From the NCBI RefSeq assembly GCF_030316855.1, contig NZ_JASZYR010000012.1, positions 62,001 to 126,000 of the forward strand: a stretch of DNA of 64,000 bases. The letters are read 5' to 3'. Of the stretch, positions 25,389 to 34,773 are shown piece after piece. This DNA comes from Variovorax sp. J22P240 (lineage in GTDB: Bacteria > Pseudomonadota > Gammaproteobacteria > Burkholderiales > Burkholderiaceae_C). Under the pieces are notes generated by a model. That model worked only from the letters and a program-made list of their open reading frames with translations. It searched no databases and was not told the origin of the DNA. Position numbers and translations under genes: made by a program. Numbering within the stretch: position 1 is the stretch's first letter; each line of letters begins with the position of its first letter.

Positions 25389-26309
25389 TCAACGGTAGCC
25401 GGTTTCGTTCGGGTTGTGGATGATCCAGATCAAGTTGCCGCCGGACACGTTGCCCAGGCTGCCGCCCGCGAAGATCAGGCGGCCCTGGCCCTTGTAGGTC
25501 ATCTCCAGGCGATGGCGGTCGCCGCCGAAGTAGAACGGGATCCACGCCTTGCCCGTCATGTAGGCACCGCTGTCCGTGGGCTCACCGGCGAGGTCCACCA
25601 CCTGCTTCCACGACATGCCGATCTGCAGTTGCGTGAACTTCGAGTTCCTGGCCGGGTTGCCGGTGATCTCGCCCTCGTAGTCGTTCATGCCCTTGACGGT
25701 GCGTCCGCTGCCTGCCTCCACCTTGGTGGAGTCGATCACATTGCCCTGGCTGTCCATGCCGGGCTTGGCACCGCCCTTTGCAACGGCAGGTGCAGACGCG
25801 GGAGCCGCGGCCGGTGCAGGCGCTGCTGCGACCACCGGGGCGCTTGCTTCGGCCACGGTCACCGCGCAGCGATCGAGTTCGACGACCGACCGGTTGGTCT
25901 TCTGCGTGAAGCTGTAGTTGCTGACCTTGGCCGTGACTTCCCCACCCTTGAATCCCGAAGCCGAGGCCTTGCAACGGAAATAGGTGTCGTCATCCGCCTG
26001 GACTTCGTACAAGCCCGCCGGGAGACCCTTCGTCGAGGCCTTCGTGAGGTTCAACGCCACGACCTTTCCGACGAGCGCCTTCTTCGCCTTGGCGGCGCCG
26101 TCGCTCACCGTCTGGGTGATTTCTCCGTAGGTCATGGCGGCCGGACCCTTGCGGGCGATGGTGTCGGCAACGGGCGCTGCCGGGGCGGGCGCCGGCGCGG
26201 GAGCGGGTCCAGCACCCGCGGAAGGCGCGTGCTGTGCGGCACAGCCAGCGAGCAAGACCGTCACGGCGGCTGCGATGGCGACGCCAGTGGGAGGGATCCT
26301 CAAAGTCAC
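25389..26309 (-). CDS. Lipoprotein with Pro/Ala linkers and an SmpA/OmlA-like C-terminus
   Basis: This 306-residue lipoprotein has a lipobox (LLAGC) and an Ala-Pro repeat linker. It has a middle domain (DDDTYFRCKASASGFKGG...VELDRCAVTV) with two cysteines that may pair, and a second Ala-Pro linker. The C-terminal domain, LQIGMSWKQVVDLAGEPTDSG, resembles the SmpA/OmlA (BamE-like) pattern. An envelope location is clear; function is not known. It is divergent from the DUF1090 gene with a 72-base promoter gap. Confidence 0.75.
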   Translation of the reverse strand: MTLRIPPTGVAIAAAVTVLLAGCAAQHAPSAGAGPAPAPAPAPAAPVADTIARKGPAAMTYGEITQTVSDGAAKAKKALVGKVVALNLTKASTKGLPAGLYEVQADDDTYFRCKASASGFKGGEVTAKVSNYSFTQKTNRSVVELDRCAVTVAEASAPVVAAAPAPAAAPASAPAVAKGGAKPGMDSQGNVIDSTKVEAGSGRTVKGMNDYEGEITGNPARNSKFTQLQIGMSWKQVVDLAGEPTDSGAYMTGKAWIPFYFGGDRHRLEMTYKGQGRLIFAGGSLGNVSGGNLIWIIHNPNETGYR

Positions 26310-26381
26310 GTTTGAAACTCCTTGTTACAGAACTTCCATTATTCATGATGGAGGCTTCGGCACCCCGCACACGGAGCATTC

Positions 26382-26768
26382 ATGAAGATCCCGACTTTCC
26401 TGTTGGCCGCAGCGCTCGCCTCATCGTCTTTCGGGGCCGCTGCGCAAGCGGCACCGGGCGGAACCTGTCGCGCCAAGCACGAGGCCATCAGCCGCGACCT
26501 CGACGATGCCAAGGCCAAGGGCCAGAAGCAGCGGGTCCGGGGCCTGGAGCGCGCGCTGAAGGAGGTCAACCGCAACTGCAGCGACGAGAAGCTGCAGGCC
26601 GAGCATCAGCGTCGTGTCGCGCAGCAGGAGAAGAAGGTCGCCGCGAGGGAACGCGAGCTGAGGGAAGCCGAACGCAACGCCAGCGCCGAGAAGATCGCGC
26701 GCCGCCGGAGCAAACTCGCCGAGGAGCAGGCGGAACTCCAGCGCCTGAAGGAAGCCCGCCTCAACTGA
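26382..26768 (+). CDS. DUF1090 (YqjC-like) periplasmic protein
   Basis: This 128-residue protein has a signal peptide (MKIPTFLLAAALASSSFGAAAQA) and a helical, highly charged mature part. Conserved cysteines in GTCRAKHEAI and NRNCSDEKL are typical of DUF1090. The C-terminal two thirds are a predicted coiled coil (REAERNASAEKIARRRSKL). Family members are small periplasmic proteins of unknown function. A CGGAG ribosome site precedes the ATG at 26382. Confidence 0.85.
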   Translation: MKIPTFLLAAALASSSFGAAAQAAPGGTCRAKHEAISRDLDDAKAKGQKQRVRGLERALKEVNRNCSDEKLQAEHQRRVAQQEKKVAARERELREAERNASAEKIARRRSKLAEEQAELQRLKEARLN

Positions 26769-26790
26769 TCCGCACGACACTGGACCCGAC

Positions 26791-27459
26791 ATGCAGAAAG
26801 TCTCGATCCGAATCAACGATGACCTGAGCGTCTCGGGCATCGTGCAGGCCCCGCCGAACCCGAGCGCCTGCTACGTGTTCGCTCACGGAGCTGGCGCGGG
26901 CATGGACCATGCGTTCATGACTGCCGTGGCCAATGGCCTGGCCCAACGCAGCATCGCCACTTTGCGCTATCAGTTCCCCTACATGGAACTCGGCAAGAAG
27001 CGCCCGGACCTGCCGCCCACAGCCCACGCCGCGGTTCGCGCGGCGGTGGCGTACGCGGCGCAGATGTTCGGGCCGATGCCCCTGCTGGCCGGCGGCAAGT
27101 CCTTCGGTGCCCGCATGACCTCTCAGGCGCAGGCAATCGAGCCGCTGCCCCGGGTCGAAGGCCTGGTTTTCCTCGGCTTTCCCCTGCACCCCTCCGGCGT
27201 GCCCGCGACTTCGCGCGCGGACCATCTTTCCAAAGTGCAGATACCGATGCTCTTCGTCCAGGGCACGCAGGACAAGCTGGCGGACCTGGAGCACCTTCGC
27301 CCGGTCGTCGCGAAACTGGACTCGCGCGCCACGCTGATGGTGATTGAGCATGCGGACCATTCCTTCCACGTCCTCAAGCGCTCGGGGCGCGATGATGACG
27401 AGGTGCTGACCGAAGTCCTCGACGGTGTGGCCCGATGGGCGGCCGGGCTTTCTTCCTGA
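26791..27459 (+). CDS. Alpha/beta hydrolase, dienelactone-hydrolase/KANSL3-like
   Basis: This 222-residue hydrolase has FAHGAGAGMDHAFM as the oxyanion region, a nucleophile Ser at about 104 in GGKSFGAR, an acid in FVQGTQDKLAD and the catalytic His in EHADHSFHVL. It matches the small cytosolic alpha/beta hydrolase group related to human TEX30/KANSL3. The substrate is unknown. It lies 22 bases after the DUF1090 gene and 24 before the SDR gene in the same direction, so co-transcription is possible though no functional link is seen. Confidence 0.85.
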   Translation: MQKVSIRINDDLSVSGIVQAPPNPSACYVFAHGAGAGMDHAFMTAVANGLAQRSIATLRYQFPYMELGKKRPDLPPTAHAAVRAAVAYAAQMFGPMPLLAGGKSFGARMTSQAQAIEPLPRVEGLVFLGFPLHPSGVPATSRADHLSKVQIPMLFVQGTQDKLADLEHLRPVVAKLDSRATLMVIEHADHSFHVLKRSGRDDDEVLTEVLDGVARWAAGLSS

Positions 27460-27483
27460 ACTCTTTCACTGCTGGAGCTCCTG

Positions 27484-28257
27484 TTGCAATCCATCCTCAA
27501 GAAGTTCGACCTCACCGGGCGCACCGCGCTCATCACCGGATCGAGTGCCGGCATCGGCTTCGCGCTCGCGCGCGGCCTCGCCGGTGCCGGCGCCCGCGTG
27601 ATCCTCAACGCGCGCAACGCGGCGAAGCTCGAAGGCGCTGCCGAGGTGTTGCGCAGCGAGGGCCTGCAGGTGCTGACCGCCGCCTTCGACGTGACCTCGG
27701 GTGATGCGGTGAACGCCGCAGTGGCACGCATCGAAGCCGACATCGGTGCCATCGACATCCTCGTCAACAACGCCGGCATGCAGCGCCGCGGGCCGCTCGA
27801 CCAGTTCGAGGAAGCCCACTGGCACGAATTGATGAAGACCAACGTGGACAGCGTGTTCCTCGTCGGCAAGGCGGTGGCGCAGCGCATGATTCCGCGCGGG
27901 CGCGGCAAGATCGTCAACATCTGCTCGGTGCAAAGCGAGTTGGGCCGACCCGGGATTGCGCCCTACACCGCCAGCAAGGGCGCAGTGAAGATGCTGACCA
28001 AGGGCATGGCCATCGACTGGGGCCAGCACGGCATCCAGGTCAACGGGCTCGGGCCCGGCTACTTCAAGACCGAGCTGACCGAGGCGCTCGTCAACAACGA
28101 GGAGTTCACCAAGTGGCTGGTCGGGCGCACGCCCTCGCGGCGCTGGGGCGATGTGGAAGACCTGGTGGGCGCGGCCGTGTTCCTGGCGAGCGACGCCTCC
28201 AACTTCGTCAACGGCCACATCCTGTACGTCGATGGCGGCGTGACCGCAACCCTTTGA
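27484..28257 (+). CDS. SDR oxidoreductase, gluconate 5-dehydrogenase-like (IdnO-like)
   Basis: This 257-residue classical SDR has cofactor motif TGSSAGIGFALA, NNAG at the expected position and catalytic Tyr-Lys in YTASKGAVK. It resembles gluconate 5-dehydrogenases (IdnO/Gno), which interconvert gluconate and 5-ketogluconate. The start is TTG at 27484, supported by TGGAG upstream; no ATG fits the family N-terminus. It ends eight bases before the MDR dehydrogenase gene. The pair mirrors the idonate pathway, where IdnD makes 5-ketogluconate and IdnO reduces it. Confidence 0.85.
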   Translation: MQSILKKFDLTGRTALITGSSAGIGFALARGLAGAGARVILNARNAAKLEGAAEVLRSEGLQVLTAAFDVTSGDAVNAAVARIEADIGAIDILVNNAGMQRRGPLDQFEEAHWHELMKTNVDSVFLVGKAVAQRMIPRGRGKIVNICSVQSELGRPGIAPYTASKGAVKMLTKGMAIDWGQHGIQVNGLGPGYFKTELTEALVNNEEFTKWLVGRTPSRRWGDVEDLVGAAVFLASDASNFVNGHILYVDGGVTATL

Positions 28258-28265
28258 GAGAGACC

Positions 28266-29303
28266 ATGGAAGCACTTGTCATCCACGCCCCCGGCGACCT
28301 GCGCGTCGAGGAGATCGAGACCGCCGAGCTCGGCGCGGACCAGCTGCAGGTGCGCGTGCGCTGCGGCGGCATCTGCGGCTCGGACCTGCACTACTACCAG
28401 CATGGCGGCTTCGGCACCGTGCGCATCCAGCAGCCGATGGTGCTGGGCCACGAGGTGGCCGGGATGATCGAGGCGGTGGGTTCGGCCGTCACGGGCTTCC
28501 AAGCCGGCGAGCGCATCGCGATCAGCCCGAGCCGGCCGTGCGGCCTGTGCCGCTACTGCCAGCAAGGTCTGCAGAACCACTGCCTGGACATGCGCTACTA
28601 CGGCAGCGCGATGCGCACGCCGCACGTGCAGGGGGCGTTCCGCCAGCAGATCGTGGTCGAGACGCACCAGGCGCACAAGCTCGCGGATTCGCTCAGCGAT
28701 GGCGAGGGCTCGATGGCCGAGCCCTTGTCGGTGGCGCTGCACGCGGTGCGGCGCGCGGGGCCGCTGCTGGGCCGGCGCGTGCTGGTGACCGGCTGCGGGC
28801 CGATCGGCGCACTGGCGATCATTGCGGCTCGCCGCGCGGGCGCCGCCCACATCGTGGCCACCGACGTCGGTACCCTCACGCTCGACAAGGCGCTGAAGGT
28901 CGGGGCCGACGAGGTGATCAACGTGGCCGAAGAGCCCGAGGGCCTCCGGCGCTTCACGGCCGACAAGGGCAGCTTCGACGTGCTGCTCGAGGCCAGCGGC
29001 AACCCGCGGGCCCTGGTCGGCGCCTTCGAGGCGCTGCGCCCGCGAGGCATCATCGTGCAGCTCGGGTTGGCCGGTGGCGAGATCCAGCTGCCGATCAACA
29101 CGATCGTCGCCAAGGAGTTCGACCTGCGCGGCGCCTTCCGCTTCCACGAGGAATTCGCGGTCGCGGTGGAGTTGCTCAACAAGGGGCTGGTGGACGTCAA
29201 GCCTCTGATCTCGGCGACGCTGTCGTACCGCGATTCGGCGCGCGCCTTCGCCCTGGCGGCGGACCGGTCGCAGGCGATGAAGGTGTTGCTGAACTTCGAT
29301 TGA
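28266..29303 (+). CDS. idnD: Zinc-dependent MDR dehydrogenase, L-idonate 5-dehydrogenase-like
   Basis: This 345-residue medium-chain dehydrogenase shows the catalytic zinc site (GGICGSDLHYY, LGHEVAG), the four-Cys structural zinc loop (CGLCRYCQQGLQNHC) and the Rossmann motif VTGCGPIGALA. The sequence resembles L-idonate 5-dehydrogenase, which gives 5-ketogluconate; sorbitol or xylitol dehydrogenase activity is a fallback. It is paired with the preceding IdnO-like SDR. No idonate permease or gluconokinase is present here, so the pathway is incomplete locally. Confidence 0.82.
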   Translation: MEALVIHAPGDLRVEEIETAELGADQLQVRVRCGGICGSDLHYYQHGGFGTVRIQQPMVLGHEVAGMIEAVGSAVTGFQAGERIAISPSRPCGLCRYCQQGLQNHCLDMRYYGSAMRTPHVQGAFRQQIVVETHQAHKLADSLSDGEGSMAEPLSVALHAVRRAGPLLGRRVLVTGCGPIGALAIIAARRAGAAHIVATDVGTLTLDKALKVGADEVINVAEEPEGLRRFTADKGSFDVLLEASGNPRALVGAFEALRPRGIIVQLGLAGGEIQLPINTIVAKEFDLRGAFRFHEEFAVAVELLNKGLVDVKPLISATLSYRDSARAFALAADRSQAMKVLLNFD

Positions 29304-29418
29304 GCGGGCCAATGCCCAGCGGGGCGAGCGCCCGCGTGCAGAGATTGCCCCTTCACCGCTAGACTCCACGCCGTGGCGCGCGCCGATCGCGCATCAACCC
29401 GCTGATCGCTGAAGGCAA

Positions 29419-32400
29419 ATGCCCATGGCTGAGTCCCGGTCTCGACCCCTGTCGAAGCACGCGCCGCGTGCGGGCAGCCCATTGCGCGACCCGTTCGAGC
29501 GGCTAGCCGACGCCGGTGTGCGGCTGAACGAACTGCGAAGCACCGGCGAGGTGTGCGACCTCCTGGTCGACGAAGCCACCCAACTCATCGGCGCCCAGCG
29601 CGTGCTGCTGGTGCTCGACACCGAAAGCGGCCTGCTCCATGCGGGCGCGATGCTCCCGCCCGCCGAAGACGCCGGCGACCTGCTCCGCGCCATCGCGCCA
29701 TGGCTCGACGAAACCCGCCGCACCCGCAAGCCGAGCCTGCGGCACGGGCCCGAGGGTGCGGCCGAGGCCGAACAGCGCTCCTGCCTGATCGCACCGCTGG
29801 TCGCGCAGCGGGAACTGATCGGCTACCTCTACGCCGACATCGAAGGCAGATTCGATCGCTTCGAGCAGGTGCATCGCGACCTGCTCGCAACACTGGCGCG
29901 CCAGGCCGCCGGCGCCCTGGCCCACACCCGTATGAGCGAAGGCCTTCAGCGCGAGCTGTCCGATTGCAAGAGCGAGCGCATGCAGCGCGCCGAAGAATTG
30001 ACGCTCGTGAACGGCATCCAACAGGGCATGGCAGCCAAGCTGGGCTTTCAGGCCATCGTCGACCTCGTGGGCGACAGGCTGCGCGAGCTGTTCGGCTCCG
30101 GCGACCTGAACATCGTGTGGTGGGACGACAAGACCAACCTCGTGCAGGTGCTGTACCGCTACGAGCACAACCGGCCCCTGCCGCTTCCGCCGGCACGCCC
30201 GTTGAAGCCGGGCGAACCCTTGGTACGCATACTGCTCGAACGCAAGATCGGCGTCGCGAACACTCGCGAGGAGCAGACCCGCGTCGGCCTCCATCCCGCG
30301 CCGGGAACCGACTGGGCGCATTCGATCGCCGCCGTGCCGATCATCGGCAGCGACCGCGCCCTCGGCATCATCGCGCTGCAGAACCACGAGCGCGAATATG
30401 CGTTCGGCCCGCACGAGATCCGCCTGCTCGAAACCGTGGCCGCGAACATGGGCCTCGCGCTCGAAAACGCACGCCTCTTCGACGAGACGCAGCGCCACGG
30501 CCGCGAGATGCACGAGGCGCTCGCGCACCAGACCGCCGCCGCCGAGGTGCTGAAGGTCATCGGCAGTTCCGTGGCCGACCCCGGCCCCGTGTTCGACAAG
30601 ATCCTCGAGTGCTGCGAGCGGCTGTTCGACGTCAGTTCTTTCGCCCTGATGATGGTCGACGACCAAGGGCAGCTCGCGCTCACGCGGTGGGTGATGACGG
30701 CCGCCGGACGCGCGGCGATCAGCGAGGAACGGCTGGCCGAAATCAGAGCGTCGATGAAGTCGAACTACCCCATGCCGATCTCGGGTACATCGGCTGAGCT
30801 CTCGTTCCGCACGGGCGATCTCGTGGAGTTCGCCGACGTGCTCGACGACCCCGCGGCGCCGCTGGTACTGCGGCGCAATGCCGAGGTGGCGGGCATGAGC
30901 TTCGCGAACCTTTCCGCACCGCTGATCTGGGAAGGCCGTGGCATCGGCATCCTGAGCATGCAGCGCACCAAGGTCGGTCCGTTCCGGCCCGGTGAGCGCG
31001 CGCTGCTCAAGACCTTCGCCGACCAGGCCGTCATCGCGATCCAGAACGCGCAGCTATTCAACGAGACACAGGCGGCGCTGAGCAAGGTCGAGGTCCGCAC
31101 CGCCGAGTTGACCGAGTCGCTCGAATACCAGACCGCCGTCAGCGACGTGCTGCGCGTCATCAGTGAATCACGCACCGACGTGATGCCGGTGTTCGAGGCC
31201 ATCCTGGACTGCACCATGTGGTTGTTCGAGGGCCCGGCTTCCGCGATCTTCAGCTTCGACGGCCGCATGGTTCATCTGGCCGCGACCCGCAACTGGTCCC
31301 CGGAGGCGCTGGAGGCAGCGCGCACCGTGTGGCCCGCGCCGCCGGACCCGCGCCAGCTGAACGGCCGCGTCATATTGGAGCGGAGGCCCCTGAGCATCGA
31401 GGACGCGTGGTCCGACCCAACCTACGACCGCCGGCTGGCGAACAGCGGCAACCGGCGCCGGATGATCTGCGCGCCCATGCTCAAGGACGGCGTGCCGATC
31501 GGCGCGATCACCACCGCCTGGCCCGCGCCCGGCGAAACGCCCCAACGCCAGATCGACCTGCTCCAGCTCTTCGCCGACCAGGCCGTGCTCGCGATCGAGA
31601 ACGTGCGGCTGATCCACGAAACCCGTGAGGCGCTCGAACGCCAGACCGCGACGGCGGACGTGCTGCAGGTCATCAGCGAATCGATGGAGAACGCGCAGCC
31701 CGTGTTCAACAAGATCCTGGAGAGCTGCCAGCGCCTGTTCTCCGGCACCCAGCTCGGCATTTCGCTGATCGGCGACGACGGGTTGGTCCACCTGGGCGCG
31801 CATCGCGGCTCCGCCCGCGAAACGCTCGAGCGCTTCTATCCCCGGCCCATCGACCATTCGCCCATCGGAGATGCCATGGCCGGCCCCGAGGTCGTCCACA
31901 TTCCGGATGCGCTCGCCGAGCCGCAGCTTCCCTTGTTCATGCGCGAGGTCGCCGAGCAGATCGGCGACTACGGGGTCCTGATTGCCCCGCTGACCTGGGA
32001 GGGCCGCTACATCGGCTCGATCCACGTCGCGCGCCAGCCGCCGGGGCCCTTTGCCGACAAGGAAATCAGGCTGCTCGAAACCTTCGCCGACCAGGCCGTG
32101 ATCGCCATCCAGAACGCGCGCCTGTTCAACGAGACCAAGGAAGCCCGCGCTGCCGCCGAGGCCACGAACGAGGCCAAGAGCGCCTTCCTCGCGACGATGA
32201 GCCACGAGATCCGCACACCGATGAACGCGGTGATCGGCATGAGCGGCCTGCTGCTCGACACGCCGCTCGACGCCGAGCAGCAGGACTATGTCTCGACCAT
32301 CCGCGATTCGGGCGATGCGCTGCTGACGCTCATCAACGACATCCTCGACTACTCCAAGATCGAGGCGGGCCGCATGGACATCGAGGAGCACCCCTTCGAC

Positions 32401-33723
32401 CTGCGCGAGTGCGTGGAGTCGGCACTCGACCTCGTCAGCTCCCGCGCAACCGAGAAGCACCTCGACATCGCCTACGTTTTCGAAGGCGAGGTTCCGGTGG
32501 GCGTGAACGGCGACCTGACGCGCCTGCGGCAGATCCTGCTGAACCTGTTGAGCAATGCGGTGAAGTTCACCGAGGCCGGCGAGGTCGTGTTGACCGTGAG
32601 CGCGGAGCCCGTCTCCGCATGCAAGGTCGCACTGACCTTTGCGGTGCGGGACACCGGCATCGGCTTGTCGCCCCAGGGCATGAGCCGGTTGTTCCAGTCC
32701 TTCTCGCAGGCCGACTCCAGCACCACGCGCAAGTACGGCGGCACCGGCCTGGGACTGGCCATCAGCAAGCGGCTGACCGAACTGATGGGCGGGACGATGT
32801 GGGTCGAGAGCGATGGTCCGGGCACCGGCTCGACCTTCTTCTTCACCATCGATGCGCAGATCGCGGACACGCCGCCGAGCAGGCGCCCCGCCGTCACCGG
32901 CGTGCAGGTCGACCTGCAGGAAAAGCGCGTGCTCGTCGTCGACGACAACGCCACCAACCGCCGCGTGCTCACGCTCCAGACCGGCCGATGGGGCATGGAT
33001 TCACGCGACACCGAATCGCCTGCCGAAGCCCTTCGCTGGCTCGAACAGGGCGAGCGCTATGACATCGCCATTCTCGACATGCACATGCCGGAGATGGATG
33101 GCGTCGATCTGGCGCGGCGCATCCGCGTGAACGACAAGACGCTGCCGCTCGTGCTCTTCAGTTCGCTGGGGCGGCGCGAAGCGGGCGATGCCGAATCGCT
33201 GTTCAACGCTTACCTGTCGAAGCCGATTCACCAGTCACAACTTTTTGACACACTCGTTAACCTGCTGGCACACGAGCCGGCTGCACGGCCCGCACCGAGC
33301 GTTGCGGCCAAGCCGCAGATCGATCCGGCAATGGCCACGCACCATCCGCTGCGCATTCTGCTGGCCGAAGACAACGCGGTGAACCAGAAGCTCGCGATGC
33401 GCCTGCTGCAGCAGATGGGCTATCGCGCGGACCTCGCATCCAACGGCATCGAAGCCGTCGAGTCGGTGCAGCGCCAGACCTACGACGTGGTGCTGATGGA
33501 CGTACAGATGCCCGAACTCGACGGGCTCGACGCCACGCGCCAGATCTGCACGCTGCTGGCGCCGGCGCAGCGCCCGCGCATCGTGGCGATGACCGCCAAT
33601 GCAATGCAGGGCGACCAGGAGATGTGCCTCGCGGCGGGCATGGACGACTATCTGACCAAGCCGATCCGCGTCGACCGCCTGGTCGAGGCCCTGCACAACG
33701 TGCCTGCGCGCAAAGATCGCTGA
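29419..33723 (+). CDS. Hybrid sensor histidine kinase: five GAF domains, HisKA, HATPase, two receivers
   Basis: This 1434-residue cytoplasmic kinase has no transmembrane helix. About five GAF-like modules fill residues 25-905, linked by helical stretches ending in recurring phrases such as FADQAVIAIQNA. HisKA holds the phosphoacceptor His at about 929 (TMSHEIRTPMNAV); HATPase has NLLSNAVKF, DTGIGLS and GGTGLGLAI. Receiver 1 has Asp 1220 (ILDMHMPEMDG) and receiver 2 has Asp 1361 (LMDVQMPELDG). No Hpt domain is present, so a separate phosphotransfer protein or direct output is implied. Starts at 29419 or 29425 are possible. It heads the partner-switch/GTPase gene row and may sense a small ligand or redox state. 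Confidence 0.93.
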   Translation: MPMAESRSRPLSKHAPRAGSPLRDPFERLADAGVRLNELRSTGEVCDLLVDEATQLIGAQRVLLVLDTESGLLHAGAMLPPAEDAGDLLRAIAPWLDETRRTRKPSLRHGPEGAAEAEQRSCLIAPLVAQRELIGYLYADIEGRFDRFEQVHRDLLATLARQAAGALAHTRMSEGLQRELSDCKSERMQRAEELTLVNGIQQGMAAKLGFQAIVDLVGDRLRELFGSGDLNIVWWDDKTNLVQVLYRYEHNRPLPLPPARPLKPGEPLVRILLERKIGVANTREEQTRVGLHPAPGTDWAHSIAAVPIIGSDRALGIIALQNHEREYAFGPHEIRLLETVAANMGLALENARLFDETQRHGREMHEALAHQTAAAEVLKVIGSSVADPGPVFDKILECCERLFDVSSFALMMVDDQGQLALTRWVMTAAGRAAISEERLAEIRASMKSNYPMPISGTSAELSFRTGDLVEFADVLDDPAAPLVLRRNAEVAGMSFANLSAPLIWEGRGIGILSMQRTKVGPFRPGERALLKTFADQAVIAIQNAQLFNETQAALSKVEVRTAELTESLEYQTAVSDVLRVISESRTDVMPVFEAILDCTMWLFEGPASAIFSFDGRMVHLAATRNWSPEALEAARTVWPAPPDPRQLNGRVILERRPLSIEDAWSDPTYDRRLANSGNRRRMICAPMLKDGVPIGAITTAWPAPGETPQRQIDLLQLFADQAVLAIENVRLIHETREALERQTATADVLQVISESMENAQPVFNKILESCQRLFSGTQLGISLIGDDGLVHLGAHRGSARETLERFYPRPIDHSPIGDAMAGPEVVHIPDALAEPQLPLFMREVAEQIGDYGVLIAPLTWEGRYIGSIHVARQPPGPFADKEIRLLETFADQAVIAIQNARLFNETKEARAAAEATNEAKSAFLATMSHEIRTPMNAVIGMSGLLLDTPLDAEQQDYVSTIRDSGDALLTLINDILDYSKIEAGRMDIEEHPFDLRECVESALDLVSSRATEKHLDIAYVFEGEVPVGVNGDLTRLRQILLNLLSNAVKFTEAGEVVLTVSAEPVSACKVALTFAVRDTGIGLSPQGMSRLFQSFSQADSSTTRKYGGTGLGLAISKRLTELMGGTMWVESDGPGTGSTFFFTIDAQIADTPPSRRPAVTGVQVDLQEKRVLVVDDNATNRRVLTLQTGRWGMDSRDTESPAEALRWLEQGERYDIAILDMHMPEMDGVDLARRIRVNDKTLPLVLFSSLGRREAGDAESLFNAYLSKPIHQSQLFDTLVNLLAHEPAARPAPSVAAKPQIDPAMATHHPLRILLAEDNAVNQKLAMRLLQQMGYRADLASNGIEAVESVQRQTYDVVLMDVQMPELDGLDATRQICTLLAPAQRPRIVAMTANAMQGDQEMCLAAGMDDYLTKPIRVDRLVEALHNVPARKDR

Positions 33724-33836
33724 ACGGTCGATCCGACCATCGGACGCATCCACATTTCGGTGTAGGACGATTTGTCGACGCGCCCTCAATTTGGGCGTAA
33801 GCTAGAAAAAGGTTCTATCTGTTGCTCGTAAGACGA

Positions 33837-33896
33837 TCTTGTTTGGTTTTAGAAACAAGAACAACTCACAAACGAGACAGTTCTTGCAGCAAGAAC
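33837..33896. promoter_or_regulatory. AT-rich promoter region with inverted repeats before the STAS gene
   Basis: The 210-base gap after the hybrid kinase gene is clearly more AT-rich than its surroundings. It holds a hairpin TCTTGTTT-N8-AAACAAGA (33837-33860) and a near-palindrome GTTCTTGC-A-GCAAGAAC (33880-33896), both sharing a CAAGA core. They lie just upstream of the STAS gene start and look like an operator or attenuator for the downstream six genes. Function is inferred from position and symmetry. Confidence 0.45.
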
Positions 33897-33933
33897 CACT
33901 TCGGACCCCATCGATATCGATTGCGGAGAACGT

Positions 33934-34290
33934 ATGGACCTGAGAAGCGAGCAACTGGCCGACGGCGTCGAGAAGATCAGTCTGGTCGGACGCATGGACA
34001 GCATCGGCGGCCATGACATCGATATGCGCTTCGCCGCACTCGTCGCCACCCGAAAGCTTCTTGCCGTGGTCGATATGTCCGAGGTGTCCTTTCTGGCATC
34101 CATTGGTATTCGCACCCTTGTCATCAATGCGAGGGCCCAGTCCTCGCGCGGTGGCGTGATGGCGCTCGCGAACCCTCAGCCCTTGGTGGCTGAGGTGCTC
34201 AAGATGGCAGGGATCGACACGATCATTCCTGTCTACCCCGATGTCGATACCGCCTGCAGCGCGCTGATGGCGGCAGCCGAAAGTCGCTGA
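33934..34290 (+). CDS. STAS-domain anti-sigma factor antagonist (SpoIIAA/RsbV-like)
   Basis: This 118-residue single-domain STAS protein has the phosphorylation region VVDMSEVSFLASIGIRTL; Ser56 aligns with the phosphorylated Ser of SpoIIAA/RsbV. In partner switching the unphosphorylated form binds the anti-sigma kinase, and a SpoIIE/PP2C phosphatase regenerates it. Its stop overlaps the next start by one base, so it is translationally coupled to the RsbW-like gene. A SpoIIE phosphatase is encoded 3.5 kb downstream in the same row, giving the complete three-part cycle. No sigma factor is encoded nearby. Confidence 0.9.
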   Translation: MDLRSEQLADGVEKISLVGRMDSIGGHDIDMRFAALVATRKLLAVVDMSEVSFLASIGIRTLVINARAQSSRGGVMALANPQPLVAEVLKMAGIDTIIPVYPDVDTACSALMAAAESR

Positions 34291-34727
34291 TGTCCTCCAT
34301 CGACGGGGAGCCGCAGGCATCCCTGATCGTCGGCAGCGAGCTGCGCGAACTCCCGCGCGTCAGCGCCTGGGTGCACGACTGGGCCGAGCATCAGCACCTT
34401 CCGGCACGGGTCGCGCAGAACCTTGATCTCTGCTCCGTCGAGGTGCTCACGAACATCATGACCTACGCCTGCAGCGAAGGCGCGCAGCGCATCTTTCTGC
34501 ACCTGGGTTGGCAAGGCGAGGACGTGGCCTTGGACGTCGAGGACGAGGGCGGCGAGTTCGATCCGAGGCAGGTCCCCGAGCCGCCTCGGCCCACCAAACT
34601 TCAGGACGCGCGCATCGGCGGCTGGGGCATTCCCATCGTTCGCCACTTCTCCGATGGCGTGCGCTACCGCCACGAAGACGGACGCAATTGCCTGACGCTC
34701 CTGTTCCGGGCGTCGCCGCCGCACTGA
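34290..34727 (+). CDS. RsbW/SpoIIAB-like serine kinase (HATPase_c)
   Basis: This 145-residue GHKL ATPase has N-box EVLTNIMTYAC, G1 box DVEDEGGEFDP and G2 box GGWGIPIVRHF, as in anti-sigma kinases. The short size and coupling to the STAS gene point to a partner-switch kinase that phosphorylates Ser56 of the STAS protein. Its other partner could be a sigma factor or, given the neighbours, the GTPase, coiled-coil or OmpA-domain protein. It starts within the STAS stop codon (TGATG). Confidence 0.87.
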   Translation: MSSIDGEPQASLIVGSELRELPRVSAWVHDWAEHQHLPARVAQNLDLCSVEVLTNIMTYACSEGAQRIFLHLGWQGEDVALDVEDEGGEFDPRQVPEPPRPTKLQDARIGGWGIPIVRHFSDGVRYRHEDGRNCLTLLFRASPPH

Positions 34728-34773
34728 TCGACTTTCACCAACCCCGTCAATCACCACCGAGGAGACTTCTCAA

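Noticed and set aside
29329..29345. GCGGG/CCCGC hairpin after the idonate-dehydrogenase-like gene as terminator
   Set aside because: Five-base stem with no T-run; such short stems are frequent by chance at this GC content.
33781..33797. CGCCC-N7-GGGCG hairpin after the hybrid kinase gene as terminator
   Set aside because: Short stem without a T-run; kept out for lack of support.
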